A DNA stretch of 64,000 nucleotides from Clostridia bacterium (GTDB lineage: Bacteria; Bacillota; Clostridia; Lachnospirales; Lachnospiraceae), in the NCBI GenBank assembly GCA_910574255.1, contig CAJTAK010000006.1, forward strand, positions 172,293-236,292, read 5' to 3'. A program made the position numbers and the translations under genes. The notes under the pieces are model-generated. The model saw only the letters and a list, made by a program, of their open reading frames with translations. It had not been told where the DNA came from and made no database searches. Positions 52,399 through 61,995 of the stretch are shown here, in pieces (within the stretch, counting starts at the first letter, position 1; each line of letters begins with the position of its first letter).

Positions 52399-54633
52399 AT
52401 GAAACTGGAAGGTTATGTAGAGCATATCGTTTATCGAAATGAGGAAAATGGGTATTCGGTTCTGAATCTGGTATCAGAGGGACAGGAAATTACAGTGGTG
52501 GGAAGTTTTCACTATATCAGTGAGGGAGAACTTCTGGAACTGACAGGCGGCTATACAGAGCATCCCTTATATGGAGAGCAGTTTCAGGCAGAAAGCTTCG
52601 AAGTGAAGGCGCCCAAAGATGTAATGGCCATAGAGCGATATCTGGGCAGCGGTGCGATAAAAGGCATTGGGGCAGCCCTTGCGGCCCGTATCGTGCGCCG
52701 GTTTGGGAAAGACACCTTCTCAATTTTGGAGAGAGAACCGGAGCGTCTTGCAGAGATCAAAGGAATCAGTGAAAAGAAGGCAAGAGAGATTGGAGAGCAG
52801 ATGGAGGAAAAGCGGGAGCTTCGCCAGGCCATGATGTTTCTTCAGGAATATGGAATTTCTGTGAACCTATCTGTAAAGATTTACCAGAAATATGGACAGG
52901 AAATTTATCGCATGATAAAAGAGAATCCGTATCGTCTGGCGGATGAGATGGAGGGCATCGGATTTCGAACCGCAGATGAGATTGCAAAACTGGTAGGTAT
53001 ACGGGAAGATTCGGATTTTCGAATACGAAGCGGAATTCTCTACATACTGCTTCAAGGAGCAGCAGAAGGCCATACCTGTCTTCCGCGTTCCCTGTTGCTT
53101 TCCAGAACAGTGGAGCTTTTGGGCGGTGTTTCTATAGAAGCAGTGGAAAAGCACTTGATGGATCTGAGCATTGATCGCCGCCTGGTGCAAAAGCAGCTTC
53201 CAGGAGCGAATGGAGAATGCCGGCCCTTTATCTATGCTTCATCTTACTATCACAGTGAGCTTGCTGTGGCCGCTATGCTGCATCAGCTGAAGCTTTCTTT
53301 GGAAGTAATGGGGAGTGAGATTCAGACAAGATTAAGCAAGGTGGAAGAACAGGCATCTATCGCTTTGGACGAGCATCAAAGGGAGGCAGTAGCAGCAGCC
53401 GTGCAAAACGGCCTGCTGATCCTCACAGGAGGCCCCGGAACGGGAAAAACGACCACTATCAATGCGATGATTAAATATTTTGAACTGGAAGGACTGGATA
53501 TCTTTCTGGCAGCGCCCACCGGACGTGCAGCCAAACGGATGACAGAGGCTACCGGCTGTGAAGCGCAGACTATTCATCGAATGCTGGAGCTTTCCGGAGG
53601 TCCGGAGAATTCTGCAGGTCGGGCTATGTTTGCAAGGAATGAGGAGAATCCTCTGGAGGCTGATGTTATTATCATTGATGAGATGTCCATGGTAGATCTC
53701 CACTTAATGCAGGCATTGCTGAAAGCTGTGATTCCCGGAACCAGATTGATTTTAGTGGGAGATGTAAACCAGCTTCCCAGTGTAGGCCCGGGCAGCGTTT
53801 TACAGGATATTATCCGCTCCAAAGCATTTCCGGTAGTGCGTCTGACCCGGATCTTCCGTCAGGCGGCCCAGAGCGACATTATAGTGAATGCTCATAAAAT
53901 AAACAGGGGAGAGCAAGTGACTTTGGATAACAAGAGCAGAGATTTTTTCTTCCTCAAGCGTCAGGATCCTAATGTGATTTTGCGTGTGGTGTTGGCACTG
54001 GTTCAGGAAAAAATGCCCAAATATGTTCATGCACAGATCTCAGATATCCAGGTACTGACACCCATGCGCAAAGGGGCTCTGGGTGTGGAAAATCTAAATC
54101 AGGTGCTCCAGCGTTATCTAAATCCGGCTTCTCAGAATAAGGAAGAAAAAGAACATGGAAAAGGCCTTTTTCGGGTTGGTGATAAGGTGATGCAGATCCG
54201 AAATAATTACCAGTTGGAATGGGAGGTTCGCAACCGATTCGGCATCCCAGCGGATCGGGGACTGGGCGTGTTCAATGGTGATATGGGAATTATCCGTTCC
54301 ATTAATACTTTTGCGGAAGAACTGACGGTGGAGTTTGATGAGGGGCGTATGGTATCCTATCCTTTTAAGCAGTTGGATGAGCTGGAACTGGCCTATGCCA
54401 TAACTGTACATAAATCTCAGGGGAGTGAGTATCCGGCTGTAGTGATTCCTCTGCTGACAGGTCCAAGGCCTTTGATGAACAGAAACCTTCTGTATACAGC
54501 AGTAACAAGAGCACGCTCCTGCGTAACCCTGGTAGGAAGCGCAGAGGTATTTCAGATGATGGTGGAGAATGAGACGGAGCAAAAACGGTATACAGGTCTT
54601 TCGGAGATTATTAAATCTTATCTATCCCCGTAG
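52399..54633 (+). CDS. recD2: RecD2-type ATP-dependent helicase
   Basis: The start is the ATG at 52399 (MKLEGYVEHIVYRNEENGYS, the usual family opening) with GGGAG upstream; an ATG at 52360 is possible. 744 residues. The N-terminal OB-like and helix-hairpin-helix region (IKGIGAALAARIVRRFG, IKGISEKKAREI) leads to an SF1B helicase with Walker A GGPGTGKTT, DEMSMVDL, GDVNQLPSVGPG and the C-terminal VHKSQGSEYPAVV and YTAVTRAR. RecD2 lacks RecBC partners and works 5'-3' in repair and replication-fork maintenance. comFC overlaps its end by 65 bases. Confidence 0.94.
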   Translation: MKLEGYVEHIVYRNEENGYSVLNLVSEGQEITVVGSFHYISEGELLELTGGYTEHPLYGEQFQAESFEVKAPKDVMAIERYLGSGAIKGIGAALAARIVRRFGKDTFSILEREPERLAEIKGISEKKAREIGEQMEEKRELRQAMMFLQEYGISVNLSVKIYQKYGQEIYRMIKENPYRLADEMEGIGFRTADEIAKLVGIREDSDFRIRSGILYILLQGAAEGHTCLPRSLLLSRTVELLGGVSIEAVEKHLMDLSIDRRLVQKQLPGANGECRPFIYASSYYHSELAVAAMLHQLKLSLEVMGSEIQTRLSKVEEQASIALDEHQREAVAAAVQNGLLILTGGPGTGKTTTINAMIKYFELEGLDIFLAAPTGRAAKRMTEATGCEAQTIHRMLELSGGPENSAGRAMFARNEENPLEADVIIIDEMSMVDLHLMQALLKAVIPGTRLILVGDVNQLPSVGPGSVLQDIIRSKAFPVVRLTRIFRQAAQSDIIVNAHKINRGEQVTLDNKSRDFFFLKRQDPNVILRVVLALVQEKMPKYVHAQISDIQVLTPMRKGALGVENLNQVLQRYLNPASQNKEEKEHGKGLFRVGDKVMQIRNNYQLEWEVRNRFGIPADRGLGVFNGDMGIIRSINTFAEELTVEFDEGRMVSYPFKQLDELELAYAITVHKSQGSEYPAVVIPLLTGPRPLMNRNLLYTAVTRARSCVTLVGSAEVFQMMVENETEQKRYTGLSEIIKSYLSP

Positions 54634-55300
54634 ATGTCCGGTGTGTGACGACATTGTAGGAGGGGGAAAATTGATTTGCGAGCCCTGCCGGCTGAGGCTG
54701 CACCCATTGACAGAGCCTCTCTGCAAAAGGTGCGGAAAACCCTTAAGCGCTGTGGAAGCAGAATATTGTCCGGACTGTGGGCGAAAAAAGCATCTCTACA
54801 CCAGAGGAAGGGCGGCATTGGAATACGATTCGGTTATGAGGGAATCAATCAGCCGCTTTAAGTATAAAAACCGCAGAGAGTATGTGGACTTTTATGTGCA
54901 GGAGCTTTTGGATACCTGTGGCACGGCAGTACGTTCCTGGGACGTGGATTTGCTGATTCCGATTCCCCTTCATAAAAGCCGCAGAAGAAAACGGGGCTTT
55001 AATCAGGCTGAACTGATTGCAAGAAAGCTTGGCAGGGAGCTTGGAATTCCCGTGTCCGTAAAGAGTTTGCTGCGGACAAAAAAGACAAGTCCCCAAAAAG
55101 AGCTAAATGATCAGGAACGCAGAAATAATCTGAAAAATGCTTTTTACGCAGTTGATTACCATGTGAAATTTAAGAAAATTCTATTAATTGACGATATTTA
55201 TACAACAGGAAGTACTATTGATGCCGCCGCTGCCGTCCTTTTGGAGAGTGGTGCGGAAAAAGTTTATTTTTTAAGTATATCTATTGGAAGAGGTTATTAA
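54569..55300 (+). CDS. comFC: ComF-family phosphoribosyltransferase-like protein
   Basis: 243 residues. Two N-terminal zinc-finger pairs (RRCPVCDD ... CEPC, and CKRCGKPL ... YCPDCGR) are followed by a type I phosphoribosyltransferase fold with LLIPIPLHKSRRRKRGFNQAELIARKL and the PRPP loop ILLIDDIYTTGSTIDAA. ComFC helps single-stranded DNA uptake or processing in competent cells, though it is also present in bacteria not known to be competent. It overlaps recD2 by 65 bases in another frame, an unusually long overlap. No ComFA helicase is adjacent; RecD2 may fill the neighbouring place. Confidence 0.93.
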   Translation: MRRSKNGIQVFRRLLNLIYPRRCPVCDDIVGGGKLICEPCRLRLHPLTEPLCKRCGKPLSAVEAEYCPDCGRKKHLYTRGRAALEYDSVMRESISRFKYKNRREYVDFYVQELLDTCGTAVRSWDVDLLIPIPLHKSRRRKRGFNQAELIARKLGRELGIPVSVKSLLRTKKTSPQKELNDQERRNNLKNAFYAVDYHVKFKKILLIDDIYTTGSTIDAAAAVLLESGAEKVYFLSISIGRGY

Positions 55301-55372
55301 ATGTGGTATACTATACAGATAATCAATAAGCGGAAAAGAGTTGCACTGAGGAGTAAATTAAAGAGGTGACTT

Positions 55373-55804
55373 ATGCTAAACGAAGAGAAAATCAGGCTTA
55401 TGACAAAAGCGGCGGTATTTGAAGCTGGTGAGGGAAAAAAGGCTTTGGCCATGAATAAGTATTTTCGGGGAGACTATATCAGCATCAACCTGATTGCATC
55501 CTGGATCTCATATACGATAGTATTTGCCATTTGCTTAGCTGCCTGGGCTTTCTATCATATGGAAGAACTGATGGAGAATATCAACACCATGGATCTGCCG
55601 GCTATGGGAAAACAGTTTGTGTTTCTTTATTTGGGACTTTTGGCTGTTTATCAATTGATTCATTATGTGATATATCATATACGCTATCAGAAAAATCGCA
55701 GGCGGCTTGCTGCCTATCAGCAGATTCTTAAGCAGATTTCCCACATTTATCAGGTGGAGTCCAAAGGCAGCAGCGATTTTGTAGGAGGAGCAAAAGAAAA
55801 ATGA
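55373..55804 (+). CDS. Small membrane protein with two helices, unknown
   Basis: 143 residues: a cytoplasmic N-terminus with KAAVFEAGEGKKALAMNKYF, membrane helices at about 40-63 and 80-100 (FVFLYLGLLAVYQLIHYVIY), and a basic helical tail. It overlaps the next membrane protein gene by 4 bases and starts with a good AGAGGTG site. The pair precedes cdaA-cdaR. I do not know a function; the gene looks like a conserved Lachnospiraceae operon member. Confidence 0.8.
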   Translation: MLNEEKIRLMTKAAVFEAGEGKKALAMNKYFRGDYISINLIASWISYTIVFAICLAAWAFYHMEELMENINTMDLPAMGKQFVFLYLGLLAVYQLIHYVIYHIRYQKNRRRLAAYQQILKQISHIYQVESKGSSDFVGGAKEK

Positions 55805-56841
55805 CAACCTTACTGGAACTGAGAGAAAAGATCAAAATATTTATGGGAAAATATGATGTTTACATCATTCCTTTGCTGAAGTTCTTGCTGGCGCTGATAG
55901 CATTTCTGCTGATTAATGGAAATGTAGGATTTATGGAGCGGGCGAAGAATCCGTCTATTTCCCTGATTCTTGCTTTGATGTGTTCATTTTTACCAGTGAA
56001 TCTGATTGCAGTATTTGGCGGAATATTGATTCTGGCCCATGCATATGCTTTGTCACTGGAGTTTTTTGGAATTGCATTTGTCATAATTCTGCTTATGGTT
56101 TTACTGTTCTTTCGGACAGCGCCCCAATATGGGTATCTTTTGATTGTGATGCCTCTGGCTTTTATGCTGAAGGTGCCGTATGTGGTACCCCTTGCCATGG
56201 GACTGGTGGGAGCGCCTGCGGCAGCTATACCAGTGGCTTGCGGAACGGTTGTGTATTACTTACTGCATTATATGAAGCTGAACACAACTATGCTTAGCGG
56301 GACGGAAAGTGAGTCCATGCAGCAGAAGATCACATATCTTATCGACAATGTTGTCCGAAACAGAGAGATGATGTTAATGGCTGTGGCTTTTGCATTGACG
56401 CTTCTGATTGTATATGTTGTTCGACGCATGTCTATTGATTATGCATGGACAATTGCCATCGGAACAGGGGCAGTAGCGGATTTTGTGGTTTTGCTGCTTG
56501 GAAGTATGGTTATGGGCGTTTCTTTGAAATTAGTGCCGGTGCTGGTTGGGAGCATTGTATCTGCCGGGTTAGCCATTTTACTTCAGCTTGCGGTGTTTAG
56601 TATGGACTATTCCCGAACGGAATATGTGCAGTTTGAGGATGATGAGTATTATTACTATGTAAAAGCAGTTCCCAAGCTGACCATTGCCGTTCCGGAGAAA
56701 AGAGTGAAAAAAATAAGTCCCCAGAAGAAACAAAGTACGGTAAAAAAGAAGCCGGCTCCTGCAAAAAGGCCAGCTGAGCATAATCGTACAGAGACAAGAG
56801 AGCGTTTGCACACAGAACCCAGAGAACGGATGCGCAGATAG
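55801..56841 (+). CDS. Polytopic membrane protein with basic tail, unknown
   Basis: 346 residues. About eight hydrophobic segments between residues 15 and 275 (for example FLLALIAFLLINGNVGFM, FVIILLMVLLFF, AWTIAIGTGAVADFVVLLLG). A 60-residue cytoplasmic tail rich in Lys, Arg and Pro follows (KKISPQKKQSTVKKKPAPAK). The tail could bind nucleic acid or the membrane surface. It is coupled to the small membrane protein before it and is 44 bases ahead of cdaA, so it may belong to the cyclic-di-AMP operon. Family not recognised. Confidence 0.8.
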   Translation: MTTLLELREKIKIFMGKYDVYIIPLLKFLLALIAFLLINGNVGFMERAKNPSISLILALMCSFLPVNLIAVFGGILILAHAYALSLEFFGIAFVIILLMVLLFFRTAPQYGYLLIVMPLAFMLKVPYVVPLAMGLVGAPAAAIPVACGTVVYYLLHYMKLNTTMLSGTESESMQQKITYLIDNVVRNREMMLMAVAFALTLLIVYVVRRMSIDYAWTIAIGTGAVADFVVLLLGSMVMGVSLKLVPVLVGSIVSAGLAILLQLAVFSMDYSRTEYVQFEDDEYYYYVKAVPKLTIAVPEKRVKKISPQKKQSTVKKKPAPAKRPAEHNRTETRERLHTEPRERMRR

Positions 56842-56885
56842 ATTAGGAAAGGTTCCATAACAAGAAAGGACAAGGGGGCAGCAGA

Positions 56886-57773
56886 ATGCAGAATTCCATA
56901 ACGGATCTGATTGGCAAGTACATGAAAACATTGGACTCCTTGCAGATTCGAAAAACTGATGTGGTAGAAGTAATTATCCTGGCGTTTCTGCTTTATCAGG
57001 TTATGGTTTGGATAAAAAGAACAAGGGCTTGGGCTTTGCTGAAGGGATTTTCAGTGCTCTTGATTTTTATCTTTTTAGCATGGGCATTTCAGTTAAATAC
57101 AATTCTTTGGCTGGCTCAGAATGTGTTCAGCTTAGGTATAACTGCATTGATTATAGTATTTCAGCCGGAGCTTAGAAGAGCTCTGGAGCAGCTGGGGCAG
57201 CAGAATATCCTAAGTTCCGTGTTCAGCTTGGACAATTCTAAGGAAGAAAGCGCCAGATTCAGTGATAAGACTGTGAATGAACTGATTAAAGCTGTCTACG
57301 AAATGGCCAAGGTGAAGACAGGCGCCTTGATTGTAATTGAGAAAAATACGCCTCTTCATGAGTATGAGAGAACAGGAATTACCCTGGATTCTCTTCTGAG
57401 CAGTCAGCTTTTGATTAATATTTTTGAGCACAATACGCCGCTCCATGACGGAGCAATTATTGTAAGGGGAGACAGAGTAGTTTCTGCAACCTGCTATCTT
57501 CCTCTTTCGGATAATATGTTTCTCAGTAAGGAATTGGGTACGAGGCATCGGGCGGCAGTAGGTGTCAGCGAAGTTACAGATTCTATCACGATTGTTGTGT
57601 CAGAAGAGACGGGAAAGGTATCCGTTGCATCCGATGGCAAACTGATGCGGGATGTAAAAGAGGATGAGCTAAGAGAGCAGCTGATTGAGGCACAAAATAA
57701 GTCTCAGGATACAGGTAGATTTAAGTTATGGAAAGGACGGGTGAAGAAGCGTGAGAAAAATGCTGACAAATAA
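56886..57773 (+). CDS. cdaA: Diadenylate cyclase CdaA
   Basis: 295 residues. Three N-terminal membrane helices (about 18-37, 45-67 and 73-95) are followed by a DisA_N/DAC catalytic domain with D-G-A at 188-190 and R-H-R at 220-222. These motifs bind metal and ATP and join two ATP into cyclic di-AMP. This second messenger controls potassium uptake, osmolyte balance and cell-wall state in Firmicutes. The next gene overlaps by 23 bases and encodes its regulator CdaR. The usual third gene glmM is not here; HPr follows instead. Confidence 0.96.
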   Translation: MQNSITDLIGKYMKTLDSLQIRKTDVVEVIILAFLLYQVMVWIKRTRAWALLKGFSVLLIFIFLAWAFQLNTILWLAQNVFSLGITALIIVFQPELRRALEQLGQQNILSSVFSLDNSKEESARFSDKTVNELIKAVYEMAKVKTGALIVIEKNTPLHEYERTGITLDSLLSSQLLINIFEHNTPLHDGAIIVRGDRVVSATCYLPLSDNMFLSKELGTRHRAAVGVSEVTDSITIVVSEETGKVSVASDGKLMRDVKEDELREQLIEAQNKSQDTGRFKLWKGRVKKREKNADK

Positions 57774-59028
57774 CCTGGGTCTGAAGCTCCTTTCTATAAT
57801 TGCGGCAGTGATGCTCTGGCTGATTATTGTGAGTATTGATGATCCGGTGATATACCAGGATTTTTCAGGTATCCGTGTTACCATGCTGAATGAGGATACG
57901 GTGACACACAAGGATAAGGTTTATCGTATTGAAGACAACAGCGATATTATCAGTATTCGCGTTCAGGCTAAACGCTCAGTAGTGGAAAAGCTTTCAGCAG
58001 AGGACTTTACAGCTACAGCCGATATGGAGAAGAATATTAAGCTTGACAATCTTGTAGGTATTGAAGTGACTTGTAATAGCCGAAAGGTGAGGACTTCTGA
58101 TATTTTAAATATTACCAAGAGCAGGGAAAATGTAGTCATCCGCATTGAGGATGCCTCCAGCGAGCAGTTTAATGTGGTGGTGAATGAGACTGGCCAGGAG
58201 GGTGAGGGCTATATGGTCGGAACAGCTGTGCCGGAACAAAGCCTGATTCAGATTAGCGGACCTGCCTCTGTGATTGAAGAGATTCGCAGGGTAGAGGTGG
58301 ATCTGAACAAGACAGGCTTTACTACCGATCAGATAAAGAACTGCGAGATTAAAATATATGATAATGCCAACAATCCAATTGATACCACTTATCTGGAATA
58401 TAACGGAAAGACTACAGGCATGAATGTTCATGTGACCATGTATAAGAAAAAGATTGTTCGTATTCGAGTGGATTATACAGGAACACCAGAGCAGGGCTAT
58501 AGCTTTAAGGAGCTTACCTTCAAGCCGGAAACCTTGGAGATTGCCGGAACCACGGAGGATATTGCAGACTTAAGAGAGATTACCATACCGGGCGAGGCGG
58601 TGAACATAGACGGAATCACAGAAGATACCCAGATAAATGTGGATGTAACAAAATATCTGCCGGAGAATATTCGTCTGGCGGATGAGAAGGATGCTTCTGT
58701 AGCTGTGGAGGTAACACTGGAGAAAAAGCAGGGCAAGACAGTGCGGATTCCGGTAGAAGACATTGAACTTGAGAATGTGCCCCGGGGACTGGAAGTAGAT
58801 TTTGATAAACTTAAAGAAGTAGAAATTATTGTAATGGGCACCAGTGCAGAGCTGACAGAATTGGATGAAAATGAAGTTTCTGTAAGCATGAATTTGGAGG
58901 GATATTCCAGAGCTGGAACCTATACCAAGGCTCTTGATGTGGAGGTTCCAGATGTGTACAGTTTGATGCAGGAGACACAGGTGGAATTCAGGCTGGTTAA
59001 GCGCACTTCCACCGGAAGCAACAGATAA
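57751..59028 (+). CDS. cdaR: CdaA regulator with YbbR domains
   Basis: The start is GTG at 57751 (an ATG at 57760 is an alternative); 425 residues. One N-terminal membrane helix (LGLKLLSIIAAVMLWLIIVSI) anchors four YbbR-type extracellular repeats (for example RIRVDYTGTPEQGYSFKEL and VRIPVEDIELENVPRGL). CdaR binds CdaA and tunes cyclic-di-AMP synthesis, probably reading the cell-wall state. The overlap with cdaA implies coupled expression. Confidence 0.94.
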   Translation: MRKMLTNNLGLKLLSIIAAVMLWLIIVSIDDPVIYQDFSGIRVTMLNEDTVTHKDKVYRIEDNSDIISIRVQAKRSVVEKLSAEDFTATADMEKNIKLDNLVGIEVTCNSRKVRTSDILNITKSRENVVIRIEDASSEQFNVVVNETGQEGEGYMVGTAVPEQSLIQISGPASVIEEIRRVEVDLNKTGFTTDQIKNCEIKIYDNANNPIDTTYLEYNGKTTGMNVHVTMYKKKIVRIRVDYTGTPEQGYSFKELTFKPETLEIAGTTEDIADLREITIPGEAVNIDGITEDTQINVDVTKYLPENIRLADEKDASVAVEVTLEKKQGKTVRIPVEDIELENVPRGLEVDFDKLKEVEIIVMGTSAELTELDENEVSVSMNLEGYSRAGTYTKALDVEVPDVYSLMQETQVEFRLVKRTSTGSNR

Positions 59029-59073
59029 TTTTGGTAATTGATGAAAGACAAATCAAAAATGGGAGGTTTTCAT

Positions 59074-59337
59074 ATGGTAAGTCAGAAGGTAGTTATTCAA
59101 AATCCTACGGGACTGCACTTAAGGCCGGCAGGGATTCTCTGTAAGACGGCAATGCAGTTTAAGGCGCTGATCACCTTTACATTTGAGAATACGACGGCAA
59201 ATGCAAAGAGTGTGTTGAGCGTACTGGGAGCCTGCGTTAAGTCTGGAGATGAGATAGAGATCATCTGTGAGGGTGTGGACGAGACAGCGGCTTTGGCAGC
59301 CATGGTAGAAGCTGTGGAGAGCGGCCTTGGTGAATAG
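59074..59337 (+). CDS. ptsH: HPr-family phosphocarrier protein
   Basis: The start is the ATG at 59074, with GGGAGG 7 bases before it; 87 residues. Phospho-His15 is in NPTGLHLRPAG, and the regulatory serine S46 is in NAKSVLSVLGA, the site used by HPr kinase in Firmicutes. The C-terminus AALAAMVEAVESGLGE is typical. It passes phosphate from enzyme I to sugar PTS permeases, and S46-phosphorylated HPr is a CcpA cofactor. No ptsI is next to it. It stands where glmM would be expected after cdaAR, and its stop overlaps the next start. Confidence 0.93.
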   Translation: MVSQKVVIQNPTGLHLRPAGILCKTAMQFKALITFTFENTTANAKSVLSVLGACVKSGDEIEIICEGVDETAALAAMVEAVESGLGE

Positions 59338-61987
59338 AAAAAAATGGGCAATAGGGTATGCAGTTCTCTGCATGCTCTATTTCGCTGTATCTGTTTTTCT
59401 GCCTCATGACAGACTGGATCCCAGAGGGCTTGCAGGAATTGGGAAGCCTTCTTTAAAATTAAAAACACAAGAGATTACAAATGATACAGAATTGAAATTT
59501 GAGTATGATGCGGACGAGCAGGCGCTGAATCAGATTTCTTTTTATTTTACAGATAATGGATATGTATTTACCCAAGGAGGAATTCAGATTGAGGCTTATG
59601 ACAGTCGGACAGGAGAACTGCTGGCCAGTCAGACCCATTCCATGGCAGATCTGAAGGTAGAAGCCTTTTTGGGGGTATCTTTTGAGAAGGAGCCAAAGGG
59701 AAAGACTCTGGATATCGTGATCACAGGCCGGGGACTGAAGGAAGGTCCTTCCATCTGGCTAAATACGGAGAGCAGGACTCAGGGCAATTCTTATGAGAAT
59801 GGCCAGGCTCTGGAAAACAATCTTATCTATAATGCTATATATCGGATACAGGTTCACTATGTTAAAAATCCGTTTTTGACCACTTTGATGCTTCTGATTC
59901 TGGGAGGCATGTTCTTTCTGCTGTCAGGAAAGGGAAACGAAGCCCGGGTGCAGGAAAAGCCAAAGAGAATGGCAGGAATCCTTGGAGAGAGAATCAAGGG
60001 TTTTTGTCAGAAATATCGTTTGTGGATTGGAATGGGATTTCTCTTATTCCTTGTGGCGCTTATTTTCTTTTATGTGTACGATGGACAAGTCAGGAAGGCT
60101 ATGAACAGTACCCATAGAGTTGTTGTCATGCGCGATAATAACATGCTTTTACCAGTGACACAGCAAACAAGGGAATTGGTGCAGTATTATACCACAGAAG
60201 AGGATACTTTGGTTGGCTTAGGCATTCGGATGGATCTGTCAGAGGACTTTGTTCCGGAAGGAAGTATTCAGGCACAGGTGAGAGATATTACAGAGGGAGA
60301 ATTGCTCTGCGAGACGGTAATAGGAGCGGATTCTCTGCTTGATGGACAGTATATGGGCTTGATTTTTCAGCATACCCAGAGCAATATTCAGGGACATACT
60401 TATGAGGTGCGTCTGGAATTTTCTGAGGAACTGCTGGGAAGCGGACTTTCTGTGATTGTTACGCCGGAGGGATATTATGAGGAAAATGCTCTGTATATCA
60501 ATGGAGAAGAGAGTGCAAGTCGTTTGAGCATGAATGCTCATACTTACTTTAATATCTTTTTGAAAAAGTATTTCTTTGTTATGTTCCTGTTTTTCGAAGC
60601 AATGAGTGCAGGCTTTTATTACCTGGCATTTATCCGAAGATGCAGAGTGGAGAAGGTTTTTCTCTTTACTATATTGTGCCTGGGTGTCATTTATAACTTT
60701 ATTTTAACTCCTTATATGACACCAGATGAAAAGTATCATATTGATATGTCCTATCGGCATTCCAATACGCTTCTTGGAATTGATCAAATCGGAGAAAGCA
60801 GATGCCTGAAAAGAGCAGATGATGCAGAGATGGAATTTACCTCTGAGCCCAGTCTGACGAATTATAAGAATATCTATGACGGACTGTTTTCGCTTGTACA
60901 GGATGGGCAATTGGTAGAAGCAGAGGCTACGGCTAATACAGAAGCGCCGATGATTCTCTATCTGCCTGCAGTACTTGGTATGACTCTTGCCCGTCTATTG
61001 CATCTGGGAACCGTGCCCATGCTGTTAATAGCCAGATGGTGCAGTCTGCTGTTTTTTGCCTGCATGGTCTATTTGGGGATGAAGAAGCTGCCCTTCGGAA
61101 AAATGACACTGTTTTTACTTGCGATCTTGCCTATGAACTTGCAGCAGTGCACGTCTTTTTCTTATGATGCAGTGATTACTGGCACAATTTTGCTGTATAG
61201 CTGTTATTGTATTGCTTTAGCTTATAATGATGAGCCAGTGAAACCGAAGGATATTCTGGTTATGGGTATTCTGGGAATTGTGTTTATCTATGGAAAAAGC
61301 GGAATTTATCTGCCGATGTGTCTGTTGGCCCTTCTGATTCCTGCAAAAAAGTTCGGCGGCAGACGGATACAGGGAATTTGTATGGCAGGGCTTTTCATTC
61401 TTCCTGTGTTAAGCTTCCTGAACAAAAATACAGTGGCAGTCAACTACATTGCCACTACCACAGAAGCCACTGCAACTGTAGGCTCTTCTACCACGGCAGG
61501 CTATACCATTGGTTATTTTTTACAGCAGCCTTTGGAGCTGGTACGGATATTGGCCAATACAGTCAGTGATAAGACGGCTTTTTATCTGGAATCATTGGCA
61601 GGTCAAAAGATGGGGTGGGTGGAGATAGAGATCTCCCAAGTCATTCCCATGCTCTTTTTATTGCTTTTGATCCTTTCGATTTTAAAGACAAGAGAAGAAC
61701 CTTTCTATGTAAAGAGCTGGCATAAATGGTGGATTGCGTTGGTCTGTCTGGCATGTACCGGGATCATTCTGGCTGGTATGTTGCTGACTTGGACGCCAAA
61801 GGATTATATTTCCATTGAGGGTGTGCAGGGACGCTATTTTATTCCTTTTATGCTGGCCTTGTCCCTCACTGGCCGCAACAGTTGTCTGATGTACGAAAAG
61901 CCTATTGACAGGGGACTGATGTATGCGGGCTTTATAGGGCAGTTATTGACAGTGATGTATCTTATCAAAGCAGTACTGATATTGTAG
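59330..61987 (+). CDS. DUF2142 membrane protein (glycosyltransferase-like)
   Basis: The start is GTG at 59330 (GGAGA 9 bases before); 885 residues. A signal-anchor helix (about 6-25) is followed by an external domain. Further helices (about 185-200 and 225-250), a second external domain and a C-terminal half with about ten helices come next. The motif TPDEKYHIDMSYRHSN and a later QQCTSFSYDAVITGTILLYS are characteristic of DUF2142, whose fold resembles lipid-linked sugar glycosyltransferases of the GT-C class. It probably adds sugars to envelope glycans. It is the first gene of a polysaccharide cluster continued by a flippase and a family 2 glycosyltransferase. Confidence 0.85.
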   Translation: MNRKKWAIGYAVLCMLYFAVSVFLPHDRLDPRGLAGIGKPSLKLKTQEITNDTELKFEYDADEQALNQISFYFTDNGYVFTQGGIQIEAYDSRTGELLASQTHSMADLKVEAFLGVSFEKEPKGKTLDIVITGRGLKEGPSIWLNTESRTQGNSYENGQALENNLIYNAIYRIQVHYVKNPFLTTLMLLILGGMFFLLSGKGNEARVQEKPKRMAGILGERIKGFCQKYRLWIGMGFLLFLVALIFFYVYDGQVRKAMNSTHRVVVMRDNNMLLPVTQQTRELVQYYTTEEDTLVGLGIRMDLSEDFVPEGSIQAQVRDITEGELLCETVIGADSLLDGQYMGLIFQHTQSNIQGHTYEVRLEFSEELLGSGLSVIVTPEGYYEENALYINGEESASRLSMNAHTYFNIFLKKYFFVMFLFFEAMSAGFYYLAFIRRCRVEKVFLFTILCLGVIYNFILTPYMTPDEKYHIDMSYRHSNTLLGIDQIGESRCLKRADDAEMEFTSEPSLTNYKNIYDGLFSLVQDGQLVEAEATANTEAPMILYLPAVLGMTLARLLHLGTVPMLLIARWCSLLFFACMVYLGMKKLPFGKMTLFLLAILPMNLQQCTSFSYDAVITGTILLYSCYCIALAYNDEPVKPKDILVMGILGIVFIYGKSGIYLPMCLLALLIPAKKFGGRRIQGICMAGLFILPVLSFLNKNTVAVNYIATTTEATATVGSSTTAGYTIGYFLQQPLELVRILANTVSDKTAFYLESLAGQKMGWVEIEISQVIPMLFLLLLILSILKTREEPFYVKSWHKWWIALVCLACTGIILAGMLLTWTPKDYISIEGVQGRYFIPFMLALSLTGRNSCLMYEKPIDRGLMYAGFIGQLLTVMYLIKAVLIL

Positions 61988-61995
61988 GAGTGAAC

